A stretch of 64,000 nt of DNA from Kitasatospora arboriphila (GCF_000717275.1 NZ_JNYV01000015.1:62001-126000); one strand, 5' to 3'; positions 51,283 through 60,738 are shown, counted from the first letter of the stretch. Program-made: numbers and translations. Notes: a model not told the origin generated them from the letters alone.

Positions 51283-51710
51283 AGAAGTGCCTTCCAGGCA
51301 GGTGGTGCGTGCGGTTAGGTCAGCGGGTACGGGGAATGCGCACCCGGCGGGTGACAGCGCGTTCCATCGAGTGGCCAAGCGCGCACGTTTGGACGGTTGT
51401 CTCTCGCGGTGGCAGACAGATGTAGCCGACTGGCTGGGCCGGGCAGTGGACCCGGCTGGATGGGGCACAAGAGGTCGCCGCGGCACCTAAACTGGAAGAG
51501 CTAGGTGAGTGTTTAGACGGCAAATCTTGAACACTTACTTGGTGCTTCTCGCCCTGGGAGAGGTCAGACGGCAAATCAGGGTCTCTCGAGCTTGTTCTCT
51601 TTCGAAAGAAGACCTCTCTTTCCAGGAGAGTGTTCGCTTCCTGGGTCGTTCTCAATATAACAGCTCAACAAAGTGTTCTCTAGTGATTGCGAGGAGAGGT
51701 CTAGTGCAGA
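51283..51710. promoter_or_regulatory. Divergent promoter/operator region of transfer operon and HTH regulator
   Basis: 428 bp between the cutinase-led operon (minus) and the double-HTH gene (plus). It contains two copies of the shared element (AGACGGCAAATC at 51515-51526; CAGACGGCAAATCAGG at 51565-51580), a perfect 12-bp palindrome TCTTTCGAAAGA (51598-51609) and a loose inverted repeat CTCTC/GAGAG following it. An A/T-rich TCTCAATATAACAG lies at about 51649-51662. The region has no gene. Confidence 0.6.
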
Positions 51711-52196
51711 GTGTCTAGCTATGACGCCCCAGTGCCTTGCAGCGGTTCCGTGAGCCGTCGAGTACTGCGAGGCTTCTCCCCCAGCGCACTGTCGGAGGCT
51801 CGAACGCGAGCTGGCTTGACTCAGGGTGAGCTGGCTCGCATCGCTGGCGTGGGTAGAACAACGCTGTACCAGTGGGAGATGGGCGTGCGCTCGCCCCAGG
51901 TCGACGTTCTCGCCAGTGTTGCCCGCGCGCTGGATATTTCGCTCTCCGAGCTGGTGAGTGTCCCGGTGAACGCCCGCTTTCCTGGCGACTGGCGTGTGCT
52001 GCGCGGTCTGACTCAACCCCAGCTTGGAGTCGCGGCCGGCATCAGCACCACGATGGTCGGTGCAATCGAACGCGGCGAGGCTGAGTTGACTGAGCAAACC
52101 GCGCGCGCATTGGCGGATGCGTTGAATATCAACGAATCTGAATTGCGGGCTGCCTATCAGCGAGCCAGGAACCGTCCTACTGGAACGCCTGCTTAA
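51711..52196 (+). CDS. Transcription regulator with two XRE-type HTH domains
   Basis: 161 aa (GTG 51711). There are two complete Xre/Cro folds: residues about 27-80 (LSEARTRAGLTQGELARIAG VGRTTLYQWEMGVRSPQVDVL) and about 92-145 (WRVLRGLTQPQLGVAAGIST TMVGAIERGEAELTEQTARALADAL). Tandem HTH domains allow one chain to contact a palindrome. Its gene is divergent from the transfer operon with operator-like palindromes in the gap, so it is the likely repressor or activator of transfer and of itself. Confidence 0.85.
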   Translation: MSSYDAPVPCSGSVSRRVLRGFSPSALSEARTRAGLTQGELARIAGVGRTTLYQWEMGVRSPQVDVLASVARALDISLSELVSVPVNARFPGDWRVLRGLTQPQLGVAAGISTTMVGAIERGEAELTEQTARALADALNINESELRAAYQRARNRPTGTPA

Positions 52197-52317
52197 TATC
52201 GCCATAAATCCCCCCGGATGGTTGATGCACGAAGCGACGCCCTGTAAAGCGGCCGCCACAAAATGACTGACCGACCAGTGCGTCTAACCATCCGAGTCTG
52301 GAATCCCAAGATCCGGG

Positions 52318-52545
52318 GTGCGCCGACATGGCATCGGATGCGATGTCTGCGGGGAGAAGCAAACCACATGGTTGCCATCAGTGCAACGTGACCCTCAAGA
52401 TCAGGATGATGGAGTAGTCAGCACATTCGGTATCCGCTGCACCGCGTGTCTATTCGTATGGCTGATGGACATTCATGCAAGGCTTCGAGAAGCAGCCAAG
52501 CGACCAAATCTGCACCGGCGCCAAGGCGTAGTTGCCGAGCGTTAG
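52318..52545 (+). CDS. Small protein with two CxxC motifs
   Basis: 75 aa from GTG 52318. CDVCGEKQTTWLPSVQRDPQ ... RCTACLFVW supplies two Cys pairs about 30 residues apart, a zinc-ribbon pattern that is unlikely to arise by chance in a shadow frame. No good ribosome site is visible and the neighbours do not help. The downstream stretch to 52670 has no gene. Confidence 0.45.
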   Translation: MRRHGIGCDVCGEKQTTWLPSVQRDPQDQDDGVVSTFGIRCTACLFVWLMDIHARLREAAKRPNLHRRQGVVAER

Positions 52546-52670
52546 AGGGTTGCGCGGTCTCGGTGATCCCGTCAGGTGGGCTTCACTCGTCAGCGGGCGT
52601 TGAGTTTGCGGCTGAAACGACTCAAGCCGCCTACTCTTAAGTCACAGCTCAAGACCGCCCCGGGGCAGCC

Positions 52671-53135
52671 TTACGATGCGCGATGCTGCTCGTTCGGCGA
52701 CACGGACGCGTTGCGGACGGCTTCGAGCAATCGTATGAACTCGGTCGCCAACGGACTTCCATCGTTTAGCCCGATCAGTGCACCCTCCGCGCGAGCGACG
52801 GCCACCTCAATGTTCGCTGCAGGGACGCCGGTCGCCGATTTTGACGGTGCTTCTACATCGAAGGCCGCGAGGTCGCGGGCGAGCATGTCGGCCATGGTGC
52901 GGTGGTGCTCTATTTGCGCTGACAAGCGGCGAGCATCGCTCTCCGCGTCTCGTCGGCATTCGTTTGAGCAATATGTGCGTGGCCTGCCTCTGCCCATCGT
53001 CCGTCGGAACTCTTTGCGGCACTGTGGCCGCGCGCAGTAGGCGGTAACGACTGCAGCGCTGCTCGGGTCATTGTCCAAGCCTCGGGTGGGTGGCACTGCC
53101 TCGGCCACTCGCCGGGTCTTAGGTGTCCGATCCAC
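52671..53135 (-). CDS. Small zinc-finger-like protein
   Basis: 154 aa. AYCARPQCRKEF then RPRTYCSNECRRDAESDARR gives C-x4-C ... C-x3-C spacing, as in zinc fingers of actinobacterial plasmid proteins (similar to the CGNR/WhiB-independent finger type found in small DNA-binding proteins). A helical C-terminal part (RRLSAQIEHHRTMADMLARD; ARAEGALIGLNDGSPLATEF) follows. It stands between the HTH regulator and the partition genes. Function unknown. Confidence 0.65.
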   Translation of the reverse strand: MDRTPKTRRVAEAVPPTRGLDNDPSSAAVVTAYCARPQCRKEFRRTMGRGRPRTYCSNECRRDAESDARRLSAQIEHHRTMADMLARDLAAFDVEAPSKSATGVPAANIEVAVARAEGALIGLNDGSPLATEFIRLLEAVRNASVSPNEQHRAS

Positions 53136-53204
53136 ATCTTATTGTCTCATAATTTGCGCGAAAAAGCACCGACGAAACCGCACTTGAACTGGCTGTTCGG
53201 GCCG

Positions 53205-53224
53205 GCGGCGAGTAGCTACTCGCC
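53205..53224. repeat. Perfect 20-bp palindrome near the partition genes
   Basis: CGGCGAGTAGCTACTCGCCG is self-complementary over all 20 bases. It lies in the noncoding interval 53136-53614, between the zinc-finger gene and the 3' end of the parB-like gene. Perfect palindromes of this length are typical of ParB-type binding sites or repressor operators. The interval otherwise contains a terminator (53384-53412) and no gene. Confidence 0.55.
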
Positions 53225-53383
53225 GGACGCGCCCGGTTCAATGGAGATAAAATCGCGCGTTATTCGTACCAATATACTTACGGCGTTGTGGTTTGGCGCG
53301 AGCCTCGGCCGCGACGTTGCCGGATAAACCGCCACCTGAGACAACGATTGGAGTCGCACCACCCGCCCAGCCCACGAAAAGCC

Positions 53384-53412
53384 AAAAACCCCCCGGTAAC
53401 AGCCGGAGGGTT
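53384..53412 (-). terminator. Rho-independent terminator for the par operon
   Basis: On the minus strand AACCCTCCGG-CTGTTA-CCGGGGGGTT forms a 10-bp stem with one mismatch, followed by TTTTT. On the plus strand this appears as A5 then AACCCCCCGG/CCGGAGGGTT. It lies about 200 bp beyond the stop of the parB-like gene, in the right orientation to end the parA-parB transcript. Confidence 0.75.
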
Positions 53413-53614
53413 CCTGTGGCATTGAGAGCCGATTGCCGGTCGGTCTCTCGGTTTACGCCATTCCCCGAAGGGACTGTCTTGGTGGACAGGTCCCAGGGTA
53501 GCCGCTGTCCGAAGATTACTACGTCGGTCCGTTCGGCGTGTCGCGGAACTTACACGCCGAACGGCGACTTCTTGGCCGCCATGCCTGCCGATCTTCTCAG
53601 GCGCCCTCGGTTAG

Positions 53615-54205
53615 CTAGAAATCCGGTACCGCCTGGCTATCGCGTAGCTTTGGGAGGTACGCATCTAAGGCCGCGTGGCAGAGCTGTGAGCGGTTCTCAG
53701 CAGCAATCTCGTCGCTTTCCCACAGCTCGTCTAGAGCGACGACGTTCGCGCGCCTCGTGCGGAACGACAACGTTGTCCGTTCTGCCGATTTCCTCGGCGT
53801 GGTTCGTACGAAGATTCCGTCGGACGCTACATCCGGACGAAGGTGCGAAACTAGCGTTCCTAGCTCATCCCGGTGCGCAACGATTGCGTCCATGATGATG
53901 TTGGCGTACGCGAGGTCGCGATCCTTCGCATACCGTTTGAGTCGTTGAACCACAGGCACTGGCAACGATAAAGTAACTGGAACAAGGGAATTGGCGGGCG
54001 CGTCATTCAAACGCCTGGGCGCACTCCGTTGTCTTGCACCCTTCGCGGGCGGGGCCGGAGCCGAATCTGTGACTGCTGCTACCGGCGACGGTGTAACAGC
54101 TTCGTCCGGTGCTCTGCTGGGTCGTGGCTTCCGTGGAGGGGGGCCAGGGAGTGCAGTCGCCCGCTTGAGGCCGGCAACCGCGCTCAGCTGTGGGCGCTCG
54201 GTCAT
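53615..54205 (-). CDS. ParB-like/centromere-binding partition protein
   Basis: 196 aa. The ATG overlaps the parA stop (ATGA). The Pro/Ala-rich N-terminal half is disordered. Residues about 75-110 (LVPVTLSLPVPVVQRLKRYA KDRDLAYANIIMDAIVAHRD) look like a ribbon-helix-helix or similar small DNA-binding fold, as in the small centromere-binding proteins of type Ib partition systems. It is thus the likely DNA-binding partner of ParA rather than a classical ParB with HTH. Confidence 0.7.
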   Translation of the reverse strand: MTERPQLSAVAGLKRATALPGPPPRKPRPSRAPDEAVTPSPVAAVTDSAPAPPAKGARQRSAPRRLNDAPANSLVPVTLSLPVPVVQRLKRYAKDRDLAYANIIMDAIVAHRDELGTLVSHLRPDVASDGIFVRTTPRKSAERTTLSFRTRRANVVALDELWESDEIAAENRSQLCHAALDAYLPKLRDSQAVPDF

Positions 54206-55122
54206 ACGGCCTCACCTTCCGCGTCAGCCATTTCCAACTGCGCTATCCGCTGCAAAATTTCCTGACAGAGCAGTACGTAGTCCTCAGCCAGCGCTGGTGC
54301 ACTTCCCGGCACGCGTGTCGGAGTCCTGCCCTCTTTTAGTGCTTTCCAGTACGGCTCAGCATCTTCAACTTGCTCGGCGAGCTCGTGGACTAGCTTTCCC
54401 TCCTCGCGGGACTGCACAGCGCAGGTCTCGGTATGGCGTATCACGGACTTGAACAAGGGGGCTGCACCGCCGAGGGCATCAGTGATGTCCTGAATCGCGT
54501 TGCGCCGAACGGCTTTCGCGGAAGTCGAGACGTCAAACAGAACTGCGCCCAAAACATCGATGTCGGGATGAAATTGACGGACCTGAATAATCTGGGTTGC
54601 CAACGCGCCCAAACCGAGGATGCTGGCACGGTCAGGTTTGGTTGGAACCACAATCCATCGCGTAGCGCCCAAGGCGACCTGCAGAAGACTGGGACGTGTT
54701 GGCGGAGTGTCTAGAACGATGAGGTCGTACTCCCCTGCCAACGGTGTCAGGGCCTCGGCGAGCATGCTGTGGACTTGTTTGGAGCGTTGAGCCCGGCCGA
54801 CGAGGATTGACTCCAAGTCGTCGAGTGCTTCACCTCCGGGAATCACGTCTAGATTCGGGCGGACCTCATTGAGGACCGGCGCTAGCTTCTGACCCGAACC
54901 TAATGCGTCGAGCAGATGCTGGCCGTTGTCAGTCGTCCCACCTTGGTTGTAACCGAGGTCCTCGCCGGCGTTGCCTTGAGGATCCAGGTCGATGAACAGA
55001 GTCCGCCAGCCGGCGGCGGCGGCGAGCCCCGCGCAATTCACAGAAACAGAGGTCTTCCCGGCACCACCTTTGCCGTTTGCAAAGGCGACGACGCGAGAAA
55101 GCTCCGGCGTTAAGTCGTCCAT
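54202..55122 (-). CDS. parA: ParA plasmid-partition ATPase
   Basis: 306 aa from the ATG at 55122 (AGGTAG upstream; the frame continues to 55338 without a ribosome site). The deviant Walker A is ANGKGGAGKTSVSVNCAGLA (about 17-36) with the signature lysine, Walker A' is FIDLDPQGNAG, and Walker B is YDLIVLDTPPT. No N-terminal HTH is present, so it is a short ParA of the type Ib kind. It would move plasmid copies apart on the nucleoid with the small protein encoded next to it. Confidence 0.92.
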   Translation of the reverse strand: MDDLTPELSRVVAFANGKGGAGKTSVSVNCAGLAAAAGWRTLFIDLDPQGNAGEDLGYNQGGTTDNGQHLLDALGSGQKLAPVLNEVRPNLDVIPGGEALDDLESILVGRAQRSKQVHSMLAEALTPLAGEYDLIVLDTPPTRPSLLQVALGATRWIVVPTKPDRASILGLGALATQIIQVRQFHPDIDVLGAVLFDVSTSAKAVRRNAIQDITDALGGAAPLFKSVIRHTETCAVQSREEGKLVHELAEQVEDAEPYWKALKEGRTPTRVPGSAPALAEDYVLLCQEILQRIAQLEMADAEGEAV

Positions 55123-57648
55123 GACTACCTGCTTTCGTTCGTGAGTTTGTGCGCATCGTGCGGCACGAAATAGAGCCCGGCGGAGTGCGTGGTGTAAGGG
55201 CCACGGTAGTTCAAGGTCTAGCTCGTGTTGTGCTGCGACACGCACTGTTTTCACTACAGTTGACATTGAGTCATTGGATGTTTCTAGGTCTGTGACCTGT
55301 CTTAAGGCGAAACGTGCTTCGCACCGCAGCGCAAGCATTAGTTGCCGTTGGGTGGCGAACCGTCATGTGCACAATGGGCTAAGACGTGATCTCGAGCCTA
55401 TCAGAGGCCCTAGCGCAGAGCGTACTGACAACAGTCTCGCCGGGGTTGCCGCTCAATGCACGGCACGAAGTATGGGGGACCACAGCATGAAGGACACACG
55501 ATGCCGTCCGGCCGTGCGTACGGTGCACGGGAATGCCAGCAGTAGTGCACGCATTAAGAGGCGCAGTAATACGCGCTGAACTGGCAGAACAGGCCGGTAC
55601 AATAGAGGAGGGCGAATGGGGCACGGCCAACGCCAACCTAGTCGTGAACTCGAGTACCAACCGATTGGCACCGCCAGAAGGCGATCGCTTTCTGCACTCG
55701 CTATCGAACGCTCGCGGTCGTAGGAACGGTGTACATTAGCGGCACTCGGGTGAGCTGGCGCCGCTGCGAGTTGGAGCGATGAAAGACGCGCGTCAGCAGG
55801 TGGCGGTCTGAATTGTAGGTGCGCGCGATCGGCACGAACCCACCAAAAGCTTGCAGAAGGCTGCGAATCGCCGGTCGACGCCTCCCACGTCCACGGACGA
55901 ACAATTCCATTCGGCGTCTGTAGTGCAAGGTTGTCGTTGCCCCGCGCCACCCCTGGAGCCTCTCAGAGACTCGAGCCCCCGAGTCAAGTCCATGCACTAA
56001 ATAGCCGCGTAAGTCGTGCATTAATGCATGCCACAATGCACGATTCAAGGGACAACACGACAGAGCCGAATGACCACTCGCCATCCGCCGAACCTAGAAG
56101 CGGAGCTGCCAGAACCCGCCCGCCGGTGCCGGGCGCGGACAGACCGCAATGTCATACGAGCGAGCGGCAAAGTGCCGTTCCGTCAACTCGGCCCTGTACG
56201 CCCGCGAGTGGCTGCTCTGAAGCAAGATGCGGTTAGGCCTGCGAGATAACCTGTTTCGGGCGGACAACGAGCGCGAACCAGGGCAGGGGCCATGAACTCG
56301 TTTGAACAAGCGTGACCCGGTGGCGCCGGGGGGTATCTGAAGCGAGCTCGGAGTAAAGCATCAGCCGTTCGAACTGAGCAGCCCCCCGCAGGCCGCCGTT
56401 AGCGGCGCGCAGGGGAGAGAGAAGACCTTTCTGTCACGTGACGCAACAGCCCTACGGCAATGGAGCGCGCAAGTTGGTGACGCCGGACACACACGGTCTT
56501 TGCGCCATCACCTCGTTGGCGAGTCGTCCGGACGGATGACTGAAAAGAGGCGAGGAGCCCGCGTTGCCGGCCGTCACCTCGATTTTCGCGATTACCTCTA
56601 CAACCCGAGAACACCCCTGTGTCTCCGGACAGGGTGTATCCGAGATGCGGGTCCGCTGCGCAGAGTCAGAGACAGGTTTGACGATGAACCGCAGCGGGCT
56701 ACTGCGAATGCCCAGAGCGGAGGGCGGAACGAGCCCTCGTCACGCGAGCTCGAACGCGCTCCCGAGCTCGAAGATGAGGTCAGTGAAATAGCGAACGACG
56801 AACGCCCCTCGTGAGGCCAGCACCCGAACAACGGCGCGTACGAACGGGACAGGCGTCGATGCCCCGACACGGCCGACACGTAGTCGGGCCACACATTGGA
56901 GCCAGAGGAAGTCGACTAGCAGCAGGGCCGGGCGCGGAGTGGAAGGGGCTGGGGGGTGATGCCCCCGCCGCCAATTCGCCAGCGAAATAGAGCTCTGAGG
57001 CCGGTAGAGATGCTCTCGGCGTCACTTAGCATCAGCCCGTTGATCGGCCTTCTGCTGGTCCCGATCTTGCGCGCGAGGGGGGACAACGGGTCCTCGACGG
57101 CCAGCCTTAAGCGTGGCCGTGTGGCGGGGACACGGCCAACCTACACGCTCCTTTTGCTGCAAAGATGCCTGTTTCGGCAACCCTTCCGGAATCGGCTGGA
57201 GAAGGCACGGTCACAGCGTTACAACCCGAAATCCGCCGCGCTAAATCCAATTAGCGCAGGGGACCACCCACCGGCCTGCAGAAACAGCGTGACGCGAAGG
57301 GCTGGAGGCGCGACACCCTGGTCAGGCAGCAGGAGAGAGTCGATAGAGCACACTCGCGGTCGACAGGGCCACTGCGGCGTGCAAGTCCTCACCGCTCAGC
57401 ACAATTTTCACGTTCTCAAGCCGCGGCACGGACGCTACGTCGCCGAACCGTAGACATCGAAGGCGGAACTGACGAACCAGAGGAAGTGAGTGGCTGCCGG
57501 TTCGAGGTTCAGTTGGATGAACGGGTGGCCTATGTGGGGGGATACATCTACGGCTGTAGCAGCCGTGGAAGGTGACTCGAACGCGAACATTGCTGGGGCG
57601 ACGGGCCTTTAGACGAAACACGTGTCAAACAACGCTTAGCTACTCATC
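55123..57648. other. 2.5-kb gene-poor region beside parA
   Basis: No open frame here has a convincing start, ribosome site and protein-like composition. The frames are short, Arg/Ser-rich and often mutually overlapping. The most suggestive are 55533-55739 (plus; MPAVVHALRGAVIRAELAEQ) and 56956-57453 (plus), but neither is supported. The stretch contains repeated TGCAC words and a 9-bp inverted repeat near its start (see the repeat entry). It may contain the replication origin or decayed genes. Confidence 0.5.
55366..56043. repeat. Cluster of TGCAC/GTGCA words and a 9-bp inverted repeat
   Basis: TGTGCACA (55366-55373), AATGCACGG (about 55455), GGTGCACGG (about 55522), AGTGCACGC (about 55544) and CATGCACTA (about 55991) lie within 680 bp. 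So does TCGTGCATT (56014-56022), which forms a perfect inverted repeat with AATGCACGA (56035-56043). The palindrome GTGCAC occurs three times. This could be a centromere or origin region upstream of parA. Confidence 0.4.
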
Positions 57649-58056
57649 TTGAAGCGACGTACTACGACGAGGAAAAGGCCTTCGAGCTACATATTTGGGG
57701 CGGCAACTATCACCGGCGTTCTCGGTCCGAATGCCGGTCGAATGGAAGTCACCAAAAGCTGGCTGGAGGTGTACGTGAATAGCGGACCTACTCGAGTTAA
57801 TTTGTCGGCGGTGGACTCCGTGGGCGACATCTACCAGGGCGTTCATGGCGTGCCCGAGATGCATACTTGGAGCCCGCGGGGTGCACTCCTCAGGACCTGC
57901 ACGCTGCCGTCTGACTCGCCCGAGGGGGTCGACTCGATCACGGAAGTCGCGAAAACTAGGGCCGATCGATGCCTGTGCGACAGAGGGCGGTACTAACGGT
58001 GGGTTCCCTATACCCTTACCCCATCTGCACCAGGTGGATCACAATCGAATGGGCAG

Positions 58057-58371
58057 CCCCTGCTGCTCCTGCCACGGCGACTCCGTATCGACCTCACTTG
58101 CGAATATGACTTGGAGGCGACGAACTCTGCACGCGGCCTGGCGCAGATCTCCAACGTCGACTACGACGAGTTCGATGCTCATCGGGCGGCGATCGTGCGT
58201 GCCATCCGGCGGCGGCAACTCGACGACGTGATCGGCGACGACCTGCTCCACCACGTCGATCTGCAACTGGCCGCCGCCGAGAGCGACGTCAGTCGACCGA
58301 AACGATCACTTTCCCGATCATCGAACCGCTCTCCACCGCGCGATGCGCCTCCCGGAGGTTCTCCGCGTTGA
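58057..58371 (+). pseudogene. C-terminal remnant of a Na+/H+ antiporter-like gene
   Basis: A frame without a start reads RLRIDLTCEYDLEATNSARG LAQISNVDYDEFDAHRAAIV, RAIRRRQLDDVIGDDLLHHV DLQLAAAES. The pattern of a regulatory C-terminal helix (AxRxAIxxxRRRxxIxDxxxxxVxxxLDLxxA) is what ends NhaP-type cation/proton antiporters. The membrane domain is absent, since upstream sequence at 57.6-58.0 kb is unrelated. This is probably a 3' fragment left at a recombination junction. It overlaps the end of the oxidoreductase gene on the other strand. Confidence 0.4.
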
Positions 58372-59299
58372 GCGGGGTGAACCGCCGGCTGACCGTGGTC
58401 TTCACGACACCGCGATCGACCAGGTCGGAAACACGGTTGAGTAGGCGGTACTGACTGTCGCTCTCCGGTTCGTATAGCGGCGCGGTAAACATCAGCTCCC
58501 ACTGCCAGGACTGGCTCTTCGACTTCAACGGCAAGATGTCGAGCCCTTGGGGTTCGTCGATGGCGACCACCACGCCTCGAACCGACAGGATCTCGGCATA
58601 GGTCTCGACGTTGCCCGCCGAGAATGGCGAGAAGATCCAGTTGATGCCCTGCGGAGCAACTGCTTTCGCCTCCTCTGCGAGGTTGTGGTGGTTGATGACG
58701 TGATTTGCACCGAGTTCGCGGGCCCATTCGATGGACTCTGGCCGCGACGCCGTCGCGATCACCGTGACCCCGGTCAGGGCCCTGGCGAGCTGGATCATCA
58801 CCGACCCCACCCCGCCGGCGCCGCCCATCACCAGCAGCGTCCCCGTCGAGGCCGTTGTCAGTCCCATCTCGGTGAACAGGGCCTCCCACGCCGTTATCGA
58901 GGTCAGCGGTAGCGCCGCGGCGTCGCCGAACGACAACGACACCGGTTTCCGGCCGACCACACGTTCGTCGACCACATGGAACTCGGTGTTGCTGCCGGGA
59001 CGTCCGATCGATCCGGCGTAGAAGACGTCGTCGCCCACCGCGAACAGCTCGACGTCGGATCCGATCGCGATCACGGTGCCCGCGGCGTCGTAGCCGAGGA
59101 CCTTCGGATCCTTCTGCGGCGCGAATCCCGATCGCTGTTTCACGTCGACCGGGTTGACCGACACCGCTTTGACCTCGACCAGTAGATCGCGGCGGCCGAT
59201 CTCCCCGACCGGGAGCTCCCGTTCGACGAACGAATCAGGGGCGTCGACGGGACCCGCCCCGAGAGCGGCAACGGACTTGGTTGTCTTTGGAATCATCAT
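58289..59299 (-). CDS. Zinc-less quinone oxidoreductase-like NADPH dehydrogenase
   Basis: 336 aa. It has MDR-family signatures: the GroES-like N-terminal domain with LGYDAAGTVIAIGSDV, and a Rossmann fold with VMGGAGGVGSVMIQLARALT (GxGxxG variant at about 151-157). The last residues are SGSMIGKVIVSVD. The family reduces quinones or alkenals with NAD(P)H. The gene is divergent from an HxlR regulator with a conserved Cys pair, a layout familiar from QorR/qor-type redox-responsive units. It begins at ATG 59299. Confidence 0.88.
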   Translation of the reverse strand: MMIPKTTKSVAALGAGPVDAPDSFVERELPVGEIGRRDLLVEVKAVSVNPVDVKQRSGFAPQKDPKVLGYDAAGTVIAIGSDVELFAVGDDVFYAGSIGRPGSNTEFHVVDERVVGRKPVSLSFGDAAALPLTSITAWEALFTEMGLTTASTGTLLVMGGAGGVGSVMIQLARALTGVTVIATASRPESIEWARELGANHVINHHNLAEEAKAVAPQGINWIFSPFSAGNVETYAEILSVRGVVVAIDEPQGLDILPLKSKSQSWQWELMFTAPLYEPESDSQYRLLNRVSDLVDRGVVKTTVSRRFTPLNAENLREAHRAVESGSMIGKVIVSVD

Positions 59300-59390
59300 G
59301 ACTCGAAGGTATTCGGGACCCCCTACTTACCCGCAAGGGCTGCTAGTATCCTTTAGGTACCACCACCGATCGAATGCTGAAAGGTAGAGC
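59300..59390. promoter_or_regulatory. Shared operator/promoter of oxidoreductase and HxlR regulator
   Basis: The 91-bp divergent spacer contains GTATCCTTTAGGTAC (59346-59360), an imperfect palindrome with GTA.CCT and AGG.TAC arms, and a related GGTATTC at about 59308-59314. HxlR-type dimers bind such sites between divergent genes. The short spacer implies overlapping promoters. Confidence 0.5.
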
Positions 59391-59753
59391 ATGACCACCA
59401 CCCACCGGGGCGACGTGTACTCCGCGACCTGCCCGTGCCGGCCGATTCTCGACCTGCTCGCCGACAAATGGAGTGCACTGATCATCGGCGCGCTCGAGAA
59501 CGGTCCGATGCGCTTCGGTGAACTGAAGTCCCGGCTGCAGGGCGTCAGCCCCAAAGTCCTGACCGCAGCACTCCGGCGACTCGAGTCCGGCGGTTTCCTC
59601 ACCCGGACCGTGCTGCCGGAGGTCCCGCTCCACGTCGAATACGAATTGACCGACCTCGGCCGGGGAGCCAGTGAACCGCTGGCCGCGTTACGTGACTGGG
59701 TCGACGGAAACCTCGACCAGTTCGGCGAGATCGTTCGCCAGAGAAGATCGTAG
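59391..59753 (+). CDS. HxlR-family redox-type transcription regulator
   Basis: 120 aa. ATCPCRPILDLLADKWSALI IGALENGPMRFGELKSRLQG VSPKVLTAALRRLESGGFLT is the HxlR winged helix, with the characteristic Cys near residue 14 (CPCRP) used for thiol sensing in QorR/HypR-type members. It is divergent from the quinone oxidoreductase gene and so probably represses it until oxidised. Confidence 0.9.
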   Translation: MTTTHRGDVYSATCPCRPILDLLADKWSALIIGALENGPMRFGELKSRLQGVSPKVLTAALRRLESGGFLTRTVLPEVPLHVEYELTDLGRGASEPLAALRDWVDGNLDQFGEIVRQRRS

Positions 59754-60228
59754 GCAGACGACAAATATAGCGTTTGAAACCGTCGGAGCATTGAACGAAT
59801 CGGATGACTGAGGGCGTCGGGCAGCCAGTGGGCGTTTGTCGGTAGGCGGCAGCCCACCGGATCGACTCGGCGGCCGTTTATACATGCGAAGGCGCTGCTA
59901 CCCGGGGCCCAGATTGGTTGACGTGGACTGATGGTCGCTGGCGACTACGAGGCCCGGCTATCGGGGAGTCAGAGCATGGACGCCGGAAGGCGCTCAGCGT
60001 ACTTGCGGACTGCTGGGCCCTCCCAGCGCGAGTGTGTGGCCGACCTTCGTGCTGAATGTTGCGGGGCTAGCCAAGCACGCCAACACGAAAATCTCGTTCA
60101 CGTCCAGGAGCGCTAATAAGGTGTAATGATGGGCATGCTTGGACGAAGGCGGAGTCACTCGGTTACGCCCCCAACAGGTCCTCCAAGCTGCGATTGCTGC
60201 GTAGAGAACTTCCGGAGAGGTGTTGAAT
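59754..60228. other. Intergenic region without a supported gene
   Basis: 475 bp between the HxlR gene and the SnoaL-like gene. Only short frames occur, none with a ribosome site. Its base composition is lower in GC than the coding parts. It must hold the promoter of the gene at 60229. Confidence 0.4.
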
Positions 60229-60738
60229 GTGAATGATCAGATAGGGCGGTATCTCTTAGACAGATTTGAAATCCAGGATCTGCAGGCGCGCTATGCAGTG
60301 GGTCAGGACGACCACCAGGGCGACGATCGGCAGCTTGCGGAGCAATGGCGGGATGTATTCACTGAAACGGCTGAACTCGACTACTCAAGCGGTGGATACC
60401 CAGGTACTAGAGCGACCTATCCCGAGATCATTGATTGGATGCGGGGTACCGCAGATGTTGCTGGTGTAATGAATGTATTTGCTGGCTGGCAGCACATGCT
60501 AGGGCTGCCGACGGTTGTCATCGATGGGGACACCGCCACTGCACGAACCGATCTGTTCGCGACGCACAAGGGGAAGCTCGGAACCAGCGATGCCAACTGG
60601 AATCTGATGGACGCCTGCACCTTCTACGACAAGTTGCGTCGGGTCGATGGTAGGTGGTTGATCACGTATCGCCGGTTAGAGGTGCACTGGCTCGAGACAT
60701 TCGGCGGAATCACTGCGCCTGTCGGCGATTTTGACTAG
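60229..60738 (+). CDS. SnoaL-like (NTF2-fold) protein
   Basis: 169 aa. The start is the GTG at 60229, with GGAGAGG 8 nt upstream (a GTG at 60220 would overlap that site). A helix-rich start (NDQIGRYLLDRFEIQDLQAR YAVGQDDHQGDDRQLAEQWR) is followed by the cone-shaped beta-sheet sequence FTETAELDYSSGGYPG, WQHMLGLPTVVIDGDTATA, RRVDGRWLITYRRLEVHWLE. This is the polyketide-cyclase/dehydratase-type SnoaL_4 pattern found in many degradation clusters. The substrate cannot be told. Confidence 0.8.
   Translation: MNDQIGRYLLDRFEIQDLQARYAVGQDDHQGDDRQLAEQWRDVFTETAELDYSSGGYPGTRATYPEIIDWMRGTADVAGVMNVFAGWQHMLGLPTVVIDGDTATARTDLFATHKGKLGTSDANWNLMDACTFYDKLRRVDGRWLITYRRLEVHWLETFGGITAPVGDFD

Noticed and set aside
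55533..55739. Plus-strand 68-aa frame with a helical start
   Set aside because: Short, weak ribosome site, and surrounded by non-coding sequence. Not enough to call a gene.
57649..57996. Plus-strand 115-aa frame (MKRRTTTRKRPSSYIFGAAT)
   Set aside because: It contains a few protein-like words, but no ribosome site, no domain, and a competing frame just upstream (YYDEEKAFELHIWGG) looks equally plausible. Probably decayed sequence.
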